A stretch of 7,205 nt of DNA, from NCBI GenBank assembly GCA_946479125.1, contig CAMLET010000157.1:1-7205 (forward strand), given 5' to 3'. The position numbers and the translations under genes were made by a program. Below the pieces are notes generated by a model. That model did not search any database. It worked only from the letters and a program-made list of their open reading frames with translations, and was not told the DNA's origin. Shown piece after piece: positions 1-5,499 of this stretch (positions are counted from its first letter, which is position 1; each line of letters begins with the position of its first letter). The stretch comes from an uncultured Flavobacteriales bacterium. GTDB taxonomy: Bacteria > Bacteroidota > Bacteroidia > Flavobacteriales > Crocinitomicaceae.

Positions 1-22
1 CGGTTTCCCCAGAGGACTTCTA

Positions 23-340
23 TTAAGTAACCCAAATAGGTGGCAGGTTACAGTAACATGATCCAGCAAATGGAGTACCGAATATACAAACGGCTAATTC
101 AGCCCAAATAAGGAAAAGCACCAGTAAAATTCCAAAGCAGAGAATGATTCTATACTTTGTGGATTTCACCATCCGAAGTGTAAATTCGATTGCGAGTCCG
201 GTTGTTGTTAGCAACACAAACATGATGATGAAGTCGGGAAGATCCCAAACTACTTCGTCTGTTACACACATGGCGATCAACGGTATCAGCAGTATTGCCG
301 GAACCATCGTTAGAATGATAATTAATCTTTTATTTTTCAT
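23..340 (-). CDS. Small 3-TM inner-membrane protein, last gene of the CreD unit
   Basis: The product is 105 residues (MKNKRLIII...), almost entirely hydrophobic, with membrane segments at about residues 5-25, 36-54 and 64-88. The block around FLIWAELAVCIFGTPFAGS resembles a small family I remember as a conserved hypothetical protein of Flavobacteriia; its function is unknown. I chose the ATG at 340. An open frame extends to a TTG at 364, but that would put a polar leader before the basic start of TM1. The gene lies 25 bp downstream of the CreD-like stop on the same strand, so co-transcription is likely. The C-terminus (CYCNLPPIWVT) adds two cysteines after the point where I recall relatives ending. 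Gene reality is fairly certain; function is not assigned. Confidence 0.72.
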   Translation of the reverse strand: MKNKRLIIILTMVPAILLIPLIAMCVTDEVVWDLPDFIIMFVLLTTTGLAIEFTLRMVKSTKYRIILCFGILLVLFLIWAELAVCIFGTPFAGSCYCNLPPIWVT

Positions 341-365
341 TTTCGACTGAATTAAGTGAAACAAA

Positions 366-1652
366 TTATTCGAAGTTTAGTTTTCGTGTAACCGACATAA
401 TTGAAGCCAATACGATCAATAAGCCAATACTTCCAACTAAAAGTGCATATACTTCAAGATTTACCAGAACCAGTAAGAATCCGTAAAGCAGAACCACACT
501 GAGTCCGCAGATAATGGCAAACTTCATGGAATGGAGAATCGATTTGGCATACCAAACAATAAGTAAAGCAATTGCACTTGCAGAAACCAGGTAAGCTCCA
601 TTGAAACCTAAATGCTCCGAAAGCGAAAGTAAAAGCGAGTAGAAGAGAAGCAGTGCTAATCCGATCATTAAATAGTGAATTGGGTGGACGTAAGTTTTTC
701 CAATGATTTGAACCAGAAAGAATACTGCAAAGGTCAGCGTTAGAACTAAAATACTGTATTTAATAGTTCTTTCATTCAACTGATATTGGTCGAGTGTTGT
801 GATAAATTTTATCTCTGCACCTCTTTTGGTTTCCAATCGAATTCTGTTTTCTGACACTTTACTTCCGGAACCAATGTCTGAAAGGTTCTTCCATTTTGCG
901 TCAAATCCTTGTGAATTCACGTTGAATGAACCATTTTCCGGGAGTGAACTTCCGCTAAAGGCAGGATCTTTCCAATTGGATGAAAGTTTCATTTCAGACT
1001 GTGATGCGAACGATCTGTAGATCAATGCTTCGGTTCCATTCACTGAAGCTGTATAATTTGCCGTTATCGTATTTTCAGTAGGTAAAATTTCAAATGAATT
1101 ACTAACCGTGTTCAAGTGATAATTCCATTCGTTTTGGCCGGCGACGGAAACCTTTTTACCGTTAATATTGAAACTGGTTATTTCGTTGAAACGAACATTC
1201 TTTCCGGTTGCAAGCAATAGTTTTACTCCTTTCCAGTTGATTTTGGAGTAATTGGCATTCGCTTTCAATTTCGTTAGGTCGAAACTGTTTGCTGATGTCA
1301 CGGTAGCAGTGAATAAATTCGCTTTGAAGATTCCACGGTAGCGCTCAATCACATCTGTTGAAATCTGGTCATTTGATTTTTCTGGATAAACGTAGATTTT
1401 CGAATTCGTTTTGTCGTTTACTGGAAATTCGAGAACAGCTCCAAAAAGCGTGAATTCTGGTCCCCATTCGTCTTTCAATTCTTGCGTAACCTGTTCCTGG
1501 CGGGCTTTTCGTTCCTGAATTAACCACGCCACTTGTTGCGTTGGGACTAGCAAGAATAAAATGATGATCACTGAAATAATAATTCGTGCGGTATATGATC
1601 TCATGAATTTTTTGAAATCGGACATTTCTGGTTGTTTTTCTGTTGGTTCCAT
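366..1652 (-). CDS. creD: CreD-like inner-membrane protein (cell envelope integrity)
   Basis: The product is 428 residues, close to E. coli CreD (about 450). One N-terminal membrane segment (about 22-45) is followed by QERKARQEQVTQELKDEWG, which fits the family's conserved ER..R....V..E....WG opening. A periplasmic domain spans about 48-295, then five membrane segments lie at about 299-317, 325-344, 353-370, 377-397 and 400-420. The family signature HPIHYLMIGLALLLFYSLLL, continuing into SLSEHLGFNGAY, is at 323-354. In enterobacteria CreD is controlled by CreBC and linked to envelope phenotypes, but its molecular activity is unknown. No CreBC genes are visible here. The start lies 2 bp after the coq4-like stop, so the two genes are almost certainly co-transcribed. 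Family assignment is firm; biological role in this phylum is inferred. Confidence 0.93.
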   Translation of the reverse strand: MEPTEKQPEMSDFKKFMRSYTARIIISVIIILFLLVPTQQVAWLIQERKARQEQVTQELKDEWGPEFTLFGAVLEFPVNDKTNSKIYVYPEKSNDQISTDVIERYRGIFKANLFTATVTSANSFDLTKLKANANYSKINWKGVKLLLATGKNVRFNEITSFNINGKKVSVAGQNEWNYHLNTVSNSFEILPTENTITANYTASVNGTEALIYRSFASQSEMKLSSNWKDPAFSGSSLPENGSFNVNSQGFDAKWKNLSDIGSGSKVSENRIRLETKRGAEIKFITTLDQYQLNERTIKYSILVLTLTFAVFFLVQIIGKTYVHPIHYLMIGLALLLFYSLLLSLSEHLGFNGAYLVSASAIALLIVWYAKSILHSMKFAIICGLSVVLLYGFLLVLVNLEVYALLVGSIGLLIVLASIMSVTRKLNFE

Positions 1653-1654
1653 AT

Positions 1655-2128
1655 TTATTTGTTTTGATATTTTGCGATTAGTGATGCTGCTTGCTCATGA
1701 ACTAATTGATTGTAGTCCACATTAACCAGCTTTGGACAGTTTCGTCCTCGTTTATATTCTTTGTAGAAAGTGCTCCAATATTCAGGCATGATCAACATGC
1801 AAACTCCAAGGGCAATGATTTGCGGAAAGGAATAATAACGCGTTCCGAAAAGAAAGAACTGCATACTTGCTTCTCCTAGTTCATTCATTGGAAAACCAAG
1901 AATGATATGTTTGCAATCATGGCGCTCGTAATTTTCTAAAAGCGTGAAGTTGTTTTTGGTAAGTTCTTCAGCCAATTCTTTCCCAAGTGTACCTGATGGA
2001 AACTGATGAAGTTGCTCATGCGTGTATTGAAAAGCTTCCTTGTTGCGAATTTTAAAAATGAATTTGACTGCAGAGGTGTGCGTCAGTTTGTCTAAAATTT
2101 GTGCTCTATACTTGCGAATTATTTTCAT
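1655..2128 (-). CDS. Coq4-like protein with intact metal-binding motif
   Basis: The product is 157 residues. The motif HDCKHIILGFPMNELGE gives H70, D71, H74 and E86, exactly the HDxxHx(11)E arrangement that binds metal in Coq4 (human H163, D164, H167, E179). PSGTLGKELAEEL (44-56) matches the G-T-L-G block that precedes the motif in Coq4. In eukaryotes Coq4 belongs to the ubiquinone synthesis complex and is needed for the C1 step of ring modification. Bacteroidota normally use menaquinone, so ubiquinone synthesis is unlikely and an isoprenoid or lipid ligand is a reasonable inference. The ATG at 2128 is preferred to a TTG at 2158 that lies inside the palindromic operator. The gene is followed after 2 bp by the CreD-like gene. 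Family call is strong; substrate is unknown. Confidence 0.85.
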   Translation of the reverse strand: MKIIRKYRAQILDKLTHTSAVKFIFKIRNKEAFQYTHEQLHQFPSGTLGKELAEELTKNNFTLLENYERHDCKHIILGFPMNELGEASMQFFLFGTRYYSFPQIIALGVCMLIMPEYWSTFYKEYKRGRNCPKLVNVDYNQLVHEQAASLIAKYQNK

Positions 2129-2144
2129 ATTAATTATTGAAAGA

Positions 2145-2161
2145 ACTTTGAAATTCAAAGT
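2145..2161. promoter_or_regulatory. 17-bp perfect palindrome, likely operator of the coq4-like/creD unit
   Basis: ACTTTGAA-A-TTCAAAGT is a perfect 8-bp inverted repeat around one central base. It lies between the regulator stop (2179) and the coq4-like ATG (2128). Its minus-strand half contains TTACTTTG, one base from the Bacteroidota -7 element TAnnTTTG, so a bound protein would probably cover the promoter; I see no clear -33 element. A near-identical copy sits at 3096-3112. Binding by the winged-helix protein encoded next door is inferred from position and symmetry. Confidence 0.68.
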
Positions 2162-2178
2162 AAATGATTAAAAAAATA

Positions 2179-2478
2179 TTATCTGCTCTGCTGGATCAAT
2201 GCTTCCAGTGCGTTAAGGTGATTGGTAAAAGCAAGTTTTCCCGCTGCAGTAGCCGAGTAGGTAGTATTGGGTTTCTTGCCTATAAATTGTTTCGTGATCA
2301 GAATGTACTCTTCACCTTCAAGCGCTTTAATGTGACTGGCGAGGTTTCCGTCGGTAACATCCAATAGCTCTTTCAACCGGTTAAAGTCCACCAGATCATT
2401 CACCATCAAAACCGACATAATTCCAAGTCGGATACGATGATCAAACGCTTTATTTATATGAGCTATTACAGCCTTCAT
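2179..2478 (-). CDS. Winged-helix transcriptional regulator (HTH_27/MarR-like, 99 aa)
   Basis: A compact single-domain regulator. DFNRLKELLDVTDGNLASHI (31-50) is the helix-turn-helix; the recognition helix is about 43-58. KALEGEEYILITKQ leads into a wing with KPNTTYSATAAGKLAF (69-84), the T.Y..T..G signature of the short Bacteroidota/Archaea winged-helix family (Pfam HTH_27). No ligand-binding domain, cysteine pair or metal site is evident, so signal sensing may depend on the membrane partner. The ATG at 2478 overlaps the stop of the upstream 6-TM gene by one base (TAATG), a translational-coupling arrangement. Palindromes at 2145-2161 and 3096-3112 flank its transcription unit and are its probable operators, giving autoregulation plus control of coq4-like/creD. 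It probably binds as a dimer. Confidence 0.92.
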   Translation of the reverse strand: MKAVIAHINKAFDHRIRLGIMSVLMVNDLVDFNRLKELLDVTDGNLASHIKALEGEEYILITKQFIGKKPNTTYSATAAGKLAFTNHLNALEALIQQSR

Positions 2479-3089
2479 TATTGTTTTCTTTCCAGCTTGA
2501 AATACATTACACTACCGTAAATGATGTGGAATACACCAAATCCAAGTGCCCAAAAGTACAATCCAAATCCAACATACCAGCAGTTGATCAATCCAAGTGC
2601 AATAAATGCCATTCCCAGATAGCGAATAGATTCCAATGTGTATTTGCTGGCTTGTAAAAGCGATAATCCGTAGAAAATGAGCGTGATTGGAGCAATTAAT
2701 CCGTAATGTCCGTTTTGAAGTAATGAAATTCCGAAAGCAGCACCTGTCAATAGTGGAATGGAGAAATTAACCAATAAACGTTTACTTGCCGAGCTCCATA
2801 GTTTTTCTCCTGTTTTTTTTGATTTTCCTTTAGAAAGAATGAAAGCGGTTAAAATGGAGAGAATAAGTACAGCTGCGGCAATTCCGCAGATCAGTTTGAA
2901 CTCGTTACTGTAAAGTGTAATGTAAGGATAATTACTTCTGTTGATAATAGAATTTACAGCAATTGCACCGGCAATGGCATATACTCCAGCTAAAACACCT
3001 GATAGACCCGACAAGGAAAGAAAGCGCGTGCTCTTGTCCATAATTGTACGGATGTCGCGTAACTGATCGATATATTCGTTTGTCTTCAT
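2478..3089 (-). CDS. Six-TM membrane protein coupled to the winged-helix regulator
   Basis: The product is 203 residues with a short charged N-terminus (MKTNEYIDQLRDIRTIMDKS) and about six membrane segments, near 27-47, 66-86, 107-125, 129-146, 157-174 and 177-197. RFLSLSGLSGVLAGVYAIAGA (22-42) resembles an unnamed Bacteroidota family that I recall beside short winged-helix regulators. I chose the ATG at 3089. The frame runs on to 3236, but that extension would cross the palindrome at 3096-3112 and the A-tracts and is rich in Phe and Ile as non-coding AT-rich DNA would give. The stop overlaps the regulator start by one base, so the two are co-translated. A sensor or anti-regulator role is a guess from this linkage; no enzymatic motif is visible. 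Confidence 0.8.
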   Translation of the reverse strand: MKTNEYIDQLRDIRTIMDKSTRFLSLSGLSGVLAGVYAIAGAIAVNSIINRSNYPYITLYSNEFKLICGIAAAVLILSILTAFILSKGKSKKTGEKLWSSASKRLLVNFSIPLLTGAAFGISLLQNGHYGLIAPITLIFYGLSLLQASKYTLESIRYLGMAFIALGLINCWYVGFGLYFWALGFGVFHIIYGSVMYFKLERKQ

Positions 3090-3095
3090 AAAAGA

Positions 3096-3112
3096 ACTTT
3101 GAAATACAAAGT
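3096..3112. promoter_or_regulatory. Second copy of the 17-bp palindrome, likely autoregulatory operator
   Basis: ACTTTGAA-A-TACAAAGT pairs at 7 of 8 positions around the central A. A 25-bp block (3091-3115) matches 2140-2164 at 24 of 25 bases, in the same orientation to the downstream gene. It ends 6 bp before the 6-TM gene ATG at 3089. As at the first site, minus-strand TTACTTTG could serve as a -7-like element. Similarity between two separate promoters, with unrelated flanks, supports a functional site rather than chance. Confidence 0.68.
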
Positions 3113-3244
3113 AAAATATTAAATCAATACAAAAATCACTTTTTTGAAAAAAAAATATCGAATCGTTAAAATCCTTGGTATTAAAAGGATGAATGAGTAA
3201 CATTGATAAAGAAATTCGTTGTTGACCTATTGACATACCTTAAA

Positions 3245-3781
3245 ATGAAACTTCAAATCATCTTTTTTTGCCTTCTTTTTTCGCTTCATGGACTTGCTCA
3301 AACCAGTGATTCTATTCTTCCGGTTCGAAATCAGCAGGTGATTGATACTGTATTGAAATACGGTAGAACTATTTCACCAACCTATGAAGATGCGGTTTGT
3401 ACAGAGTTGGTTATTGGTGTATTGTCACACTTTTTTGAGCTGACAAAAGAAGACAAAATGAATGTGCGTATTGATCAGCCGAGAGAAAGTTTGGATGATG
3501 TTTACATAGCAATGGAAAACGGTTCGCCCGAACCTAAAGGTGTTTACAATGCTTTACTTGCGAATGGTAGAGGAGAACCAATAGACGATTGGACCAAAGT
3601 ATTACCGGGCGATTTTGTTCAGTTTTGGTATAAAGATTCCTGGGGGCACTGTGGAATTGTAAGTTCCATAGATCTAGAAAACCGAAAAATGTACTTGCAT
3701 TCTTCTTTTCCAACAACCGGTGGTTACGGAATTCAACCTTTCAAAATTCCGGATTATTGTTTTTTTGTGAGGCTTAAATAG
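3245..3781 (+). CDS. Secreted NlpC/P60- or CHAP-like cysteine hydrolase (probable)
   Basis: The product is 178 residues. A hydrophobic signal peptide (residues 1-18/19) ends in HGLAQ. The mature part shows a papain-like layout: C52 in DAVCTELVIG, then LPGDFVQFWYKDSWGHCGIVSSID (120-143), which matches the LxPGDLVFF...HVGIYxG block of NlpC/P60 and CHAP hydrolases with H135 as the candidate catalytic histidine. H152 in MYLHSS could be the third polar residue. Such enzymes cleave peptidoglycan peptides or amide bonds outside the cytoplasm. The usual DCSG around the nucleophile is replaced by VCTE, so the substrate may differ. The ATG at 3245 starts the signal peptide; an in-frame TTG at 3203 is less likely. 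It is divergent from the 6-TM gene across 155 bp and separated by repeats from the next gene. Confidence 0.62.
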   Translation: MKLQIIFFCLLFSLHGLAQTSDSILPVRNQQVIDTVLKYGRTISPTYEDAVCTELVIGVLSHFFELTKEDKMNVRIDQPRESLDDVYIAMENGSPEPKGVYNALLANGRGEPIDDWTKVLPGDFVQFWYKDSWGHCGIVSSIDLENRKMYLHSSFPTTGGYGIQPFKIPDYCFFVRLK

Positions 3782-3825
3782 TTCAAAGAAATCAAAGAAA
3801 TCAAAGAGATCAAAAGGATCAAATG
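3781..3825. repeat. Degenerate 9-bp tandem repeat (5 units)
   Basis: Five 9-base units of the form NNTCAAAGA follow one another: GTTCAAAGA, AATCAAAGA, AATCAAAGA, GATCAAAAG, GATCAAATG. The first unit begins on the last base of the hydrolase stop codon. The units decay from left to right. No ORF uses them. A role is not evident; such arrays arise by slippage, and copy number may vary between strains. Confidence 0.75.
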
Positions 3826-3861
3826 TTCAATTCGAACTTTGAACTTCCTTTTGAACCTATA

Positions 3862-3887
3862 TTGAACTTGGTTGTAAACCAGTTCAA
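3862..3887. other. Hairpin just upstream of the first KSHSG gene
   Basis: TTGAACT-TGGTT (3862-3873) pairs with AACCAGTTCAA (3877-3887), giving an 11-bp stem with one bulged T and a 3-base loop. It ends 9 bp before the ATG at 3897. No T-run follows on the plus strand, so it is not a standard intrinsic terminator. It could be a 5'-leader structure affecting translation, or a weak boundary after the hydrolase gene. The structure is seen; its role is inferred. Confidence 0.5.
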
Positions 3888-3896
3888 ATCATATTT

Positions 3897-4415
3897 ATGA
3901 AAGTCCTCACACTCCTTTTTGGTTTAACGATAATTGCTCAACTTCAAGCTCAAACTCCACTAATTGCGTATAAAAGTCATTCTGGTGTTGCCAATTCTTA
4001 TTTCATTGATCCGAATGCCAATTTTGGTCAAATACAAATTTTCCCCGAAAACTACGAGATACACCATTATCGATCATTGGATGATTCCACCATTGTTAGA
4101 CAGACAAGTAATGGTAGAAGAATAATTGCAACTGATACCTTGAAGAATGGGCAAAGAGAACCGCTTGATTTATTTCAAATGGAAGATCAACGAAAACTCA
4201 GAATTGAGGATTCTCTTCGTTTAAAGATTGATACAGTATCAATTGAAGAGATGAATAAGATTCAAAGTCCTCAAAGAAATGATTTGAATCCAATTATAAG
4301 TAATCCCGGATCAAGCAATCCGCCTTCATTTTTGTTGGTTTTGTTTTGTGTTTCTGCAGTTTTAATGTTGTTGATTCGTTTGGTTATTCGCGATAACAGA
4401 ACTGTTTCCATTTAA
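3897..4415 (+). CDS. KSHSG paralogue A: secreted, C-terminally membrane-anchored protein of unknown family
   Basis: The product is 172 residues. The signal peptide (1-19) ends LQAQ. It is followed at once by TPLIAYKSHSG (20-30) and SYFIDPNANFG (34-44). The middle is charged (MEDQRKLRIEDSLRLKID, 95-112), probably helical. NPIISNPGSSNPP (131-143) leads into one membrane segment (about 144-162) and a basic tail RLVIRDNRTVSI. The predicted topology has the bulk outside the cytoplasm and the C-terminus inside. I do not recognise the family and see no catalytic motif. It heads a tight array of three paralogues and is closer to copy C than to its neighbour B. It probably starts the A-B-C-DoxX transcript; I see no convincing promoter, only repeats and a hairpin upstream. 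Confidence 0.82.
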   Translation: MKVLTLLFGLTIIAQLQAQTPLIAYKSHSGVANSYFIDPNANFGQIQIFPENYEIHHYRSLDDSTIVRQTSNGRRIIATDTLKNGQREPLDLFQMEDQRKLRIEDSLRLKIDTVSIEEMNKIQSPQRNDLNPIISNPGSSNPPSFLLVLFCVSAVLMLLIRLVIRDNRTVSI

Positions 4416-4422
4416 GATAACA

Positions 4423-4968
4423 ATGATGAAGTTGCCAATTCTAATTGCATTTTTATTGCTGCTCAATGGATTGAATGCGCAAACAGCTTTGATCGCTCAC
4501 AAAAGTCATTCAGGAAGTGAGGTAAGTTATTTTGTTGATCCGAATTCTAATTTTGGAATTTTCATAGAACCTACGTACAGCTTGCCAGGAACTGCCAAAA
4601 CTATGGATTGGTATTGGTTGAATGATTCAACCATACTAAGGATGATTTATGAAAATGGAGAAGTCATAGAGCAGGACACGATCAGAAATAAGGACAGGGT
4701 AGAGCAGTATAAGTTTGAATTGGAAGATTACACATCACAGTACGAAATTCATCGTAAACAAGATTCAATTAAGAAATCAGCAGATTCCATTTTCCTGCAC
4801 CAGTTCCAGGTTTCACCAATCAATGAAAAAAATTACGTTCCAATAATCGGAACACCAAAACAGAACAATAATCCTTCATTTTTATTGGTGTTGTTGGCTG
4901 TTTCTGCAATTCTAATGGTTCTCGTAAGAATGGTGGTTCGTGATAGAAAAACGGTTATTTTTAAATGA
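4423..4968 (+). CDS. KSHSG paralogue B: secreted, C-terminally membrane-anchored protein of unknown family
   Basis: The product is 181 residues with the same plan as A and C. The signal peptide (1-20) ends LNAQ, followed by TALIAHKSHSG (21-31) and SYFVDPNSNFG (35-45). A variable central part has ENGEVIEQDTIRNKDR and a charged stretch at 98-121. The anchor NNNPSFLLVLLAVSAILMVL (148-167) is followed by the basic tail VRMVVRDRKTVIFK. It is the most diverged of the three in the middle, for example an insertion around TYSLPGTAKTMDWYW (51-65), while both ends remain conserved. The start is ATGATG (4423 or 4426), 7 bp after the A stop. Function is unknown; this copy may have specialised. Confidence 0.82.
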   Translation: MMKLPILIAFLLLLNGLNAQTALIAHKSHSGSEVSYFVDPNSNFGIFIEPTYSLPGTAKTMDWYWLNDSTILRMIYENGEVIEQDTIRNKDRVEQYKFELEDYTSQYEIHRKQDSIKKSADSIFLHQFQVSPINEKNYVPIIGTPKQNNNPSFLLVLLAVSAILMVLVRMVVRDRKTVIFK

Positions 4969-4969
4969 T

Positions 4970-5488
4970 ATGAAGAATTGGTTAATTACATTTTGCTCTT
5001 TAGCAGTAATATCTTTGAATGCTCAAACAGCGTTAATTGCGCACAAAAGTCATTCAGGAAACGAAGGCACTTTTTTTATAGATCCAAATTCCAATTTTGG
5101 TGAGGTGGCATTTCCTGAAGATTATAGAATTGAGTATTACACGATATTGAATGATACAGTTATTCTGAGAATTGTTAGTAACGGTTACACAGCGCTTACT
5201 GTTGATACCTTAAGAAATGATCAGCGTGAATCTCTTGAAACGTTTCAAATAGAGGATCAACGAAAACTCAGAATTCAGGATTCTATTCGTTTAATTCACG
5301 ATACGATAACGGTTGAAGGAATGAATCTTATTCGATACCGATTGGAGCAAAAGAACAGCACACCTATAATAAGTAATCCGGGAATAAGAAATCCACCTTC
5401 GTTTTTGTTGGTTTTATTCTGTGTTTCAGCTGTATTATTGGTGTTAATTCGATTGGTAGTTCGTGAAAGAAAAACGGCAATTCTCTAA
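4970..5488 (+). CDS. KSHSG paralogue C: secreted, C-terminally membrane-anchored protein of unknown family
   Basis: The product is 172 residues. The signal peptide (1-19) ends LNAQ, then TALIAHKSHSG (20-30) and FFIDPNSNFG (35-44). DTLRNDQRESLETFQIEDQR (79-98) and the following KLRIQDSIRL nearly repeat copy A, as does PIISNPG..NPPSFLLVLFCVSAVL (132-156), ending in the basic tail RLVVRERKTAIL. The ATG at 4970 follows the B stop after one base (TGAtATG), so translation is likely coupled. The longer frame opening at 4940 overlaps B and lacks a proper signal peptide start. A 21-base identity with copy A (5255-5275 versus 4185-4205) shows recent duplication or gene conversion. Function is unknown. 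Confidence 0.82.
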   Translation: MKNWLITFCSLAVISLNAQTALIAHKSHSGNEGTFFIDPNSNFGEVAFPEDYRIEYYTILNDTVILRIVSNGYTALTVDTLRNDQRESLETFQIEDQRKLRIQDSIRLIHDTITVEGMNLIRYRLEQKNSTPIISNPGIRNPPSFLLVLFCVSAVLLVLIRLVVRERKTAIL

Positions 5489-5499
5489 TCTCACGTTTG

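Noticed and set aside
799..1020. Open frame of 73 codons opposite creD
   Set aside because: It is antisense to the well-supported periplasmic domain of the CreD-like gene and has no recognisable features.
2129..2158. TTG start 10 codons upstream for the Coq4-like protein
   Set aside because: The TTG lies within the 17-bp palindrome, which is better explained as an operator; the ATG at 2128 gives an ordinary basic start.
3171..3190. ATCCTT/AAGGAT inverted repeat in the divergent intergenic region
   Set aside because: Only 6 bp with an 8-base loop in AT-rich DNA; no T-run and no conserved position. Chance is likely.
3090..3236. N-terminal extension of the 6-TM protein by 49 residues
   Set aside because: It would read through the palindromic operator and A-tracts, opens on a Phe- and Ile-rich sequence, and the internal ATG at 3089 gives a normal charged N-terminus.
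3781..3825. CRISPR-like array
   Set aside because: Units are 9 bp with no spacers, so this is a simple tandem repeat.
3835..3843. AACTTTGAA as a third regulator half-site before paralogue A
   Set aside because: Only one half is present and it overlaps the TTGAAC repeat cluster, which explains it.
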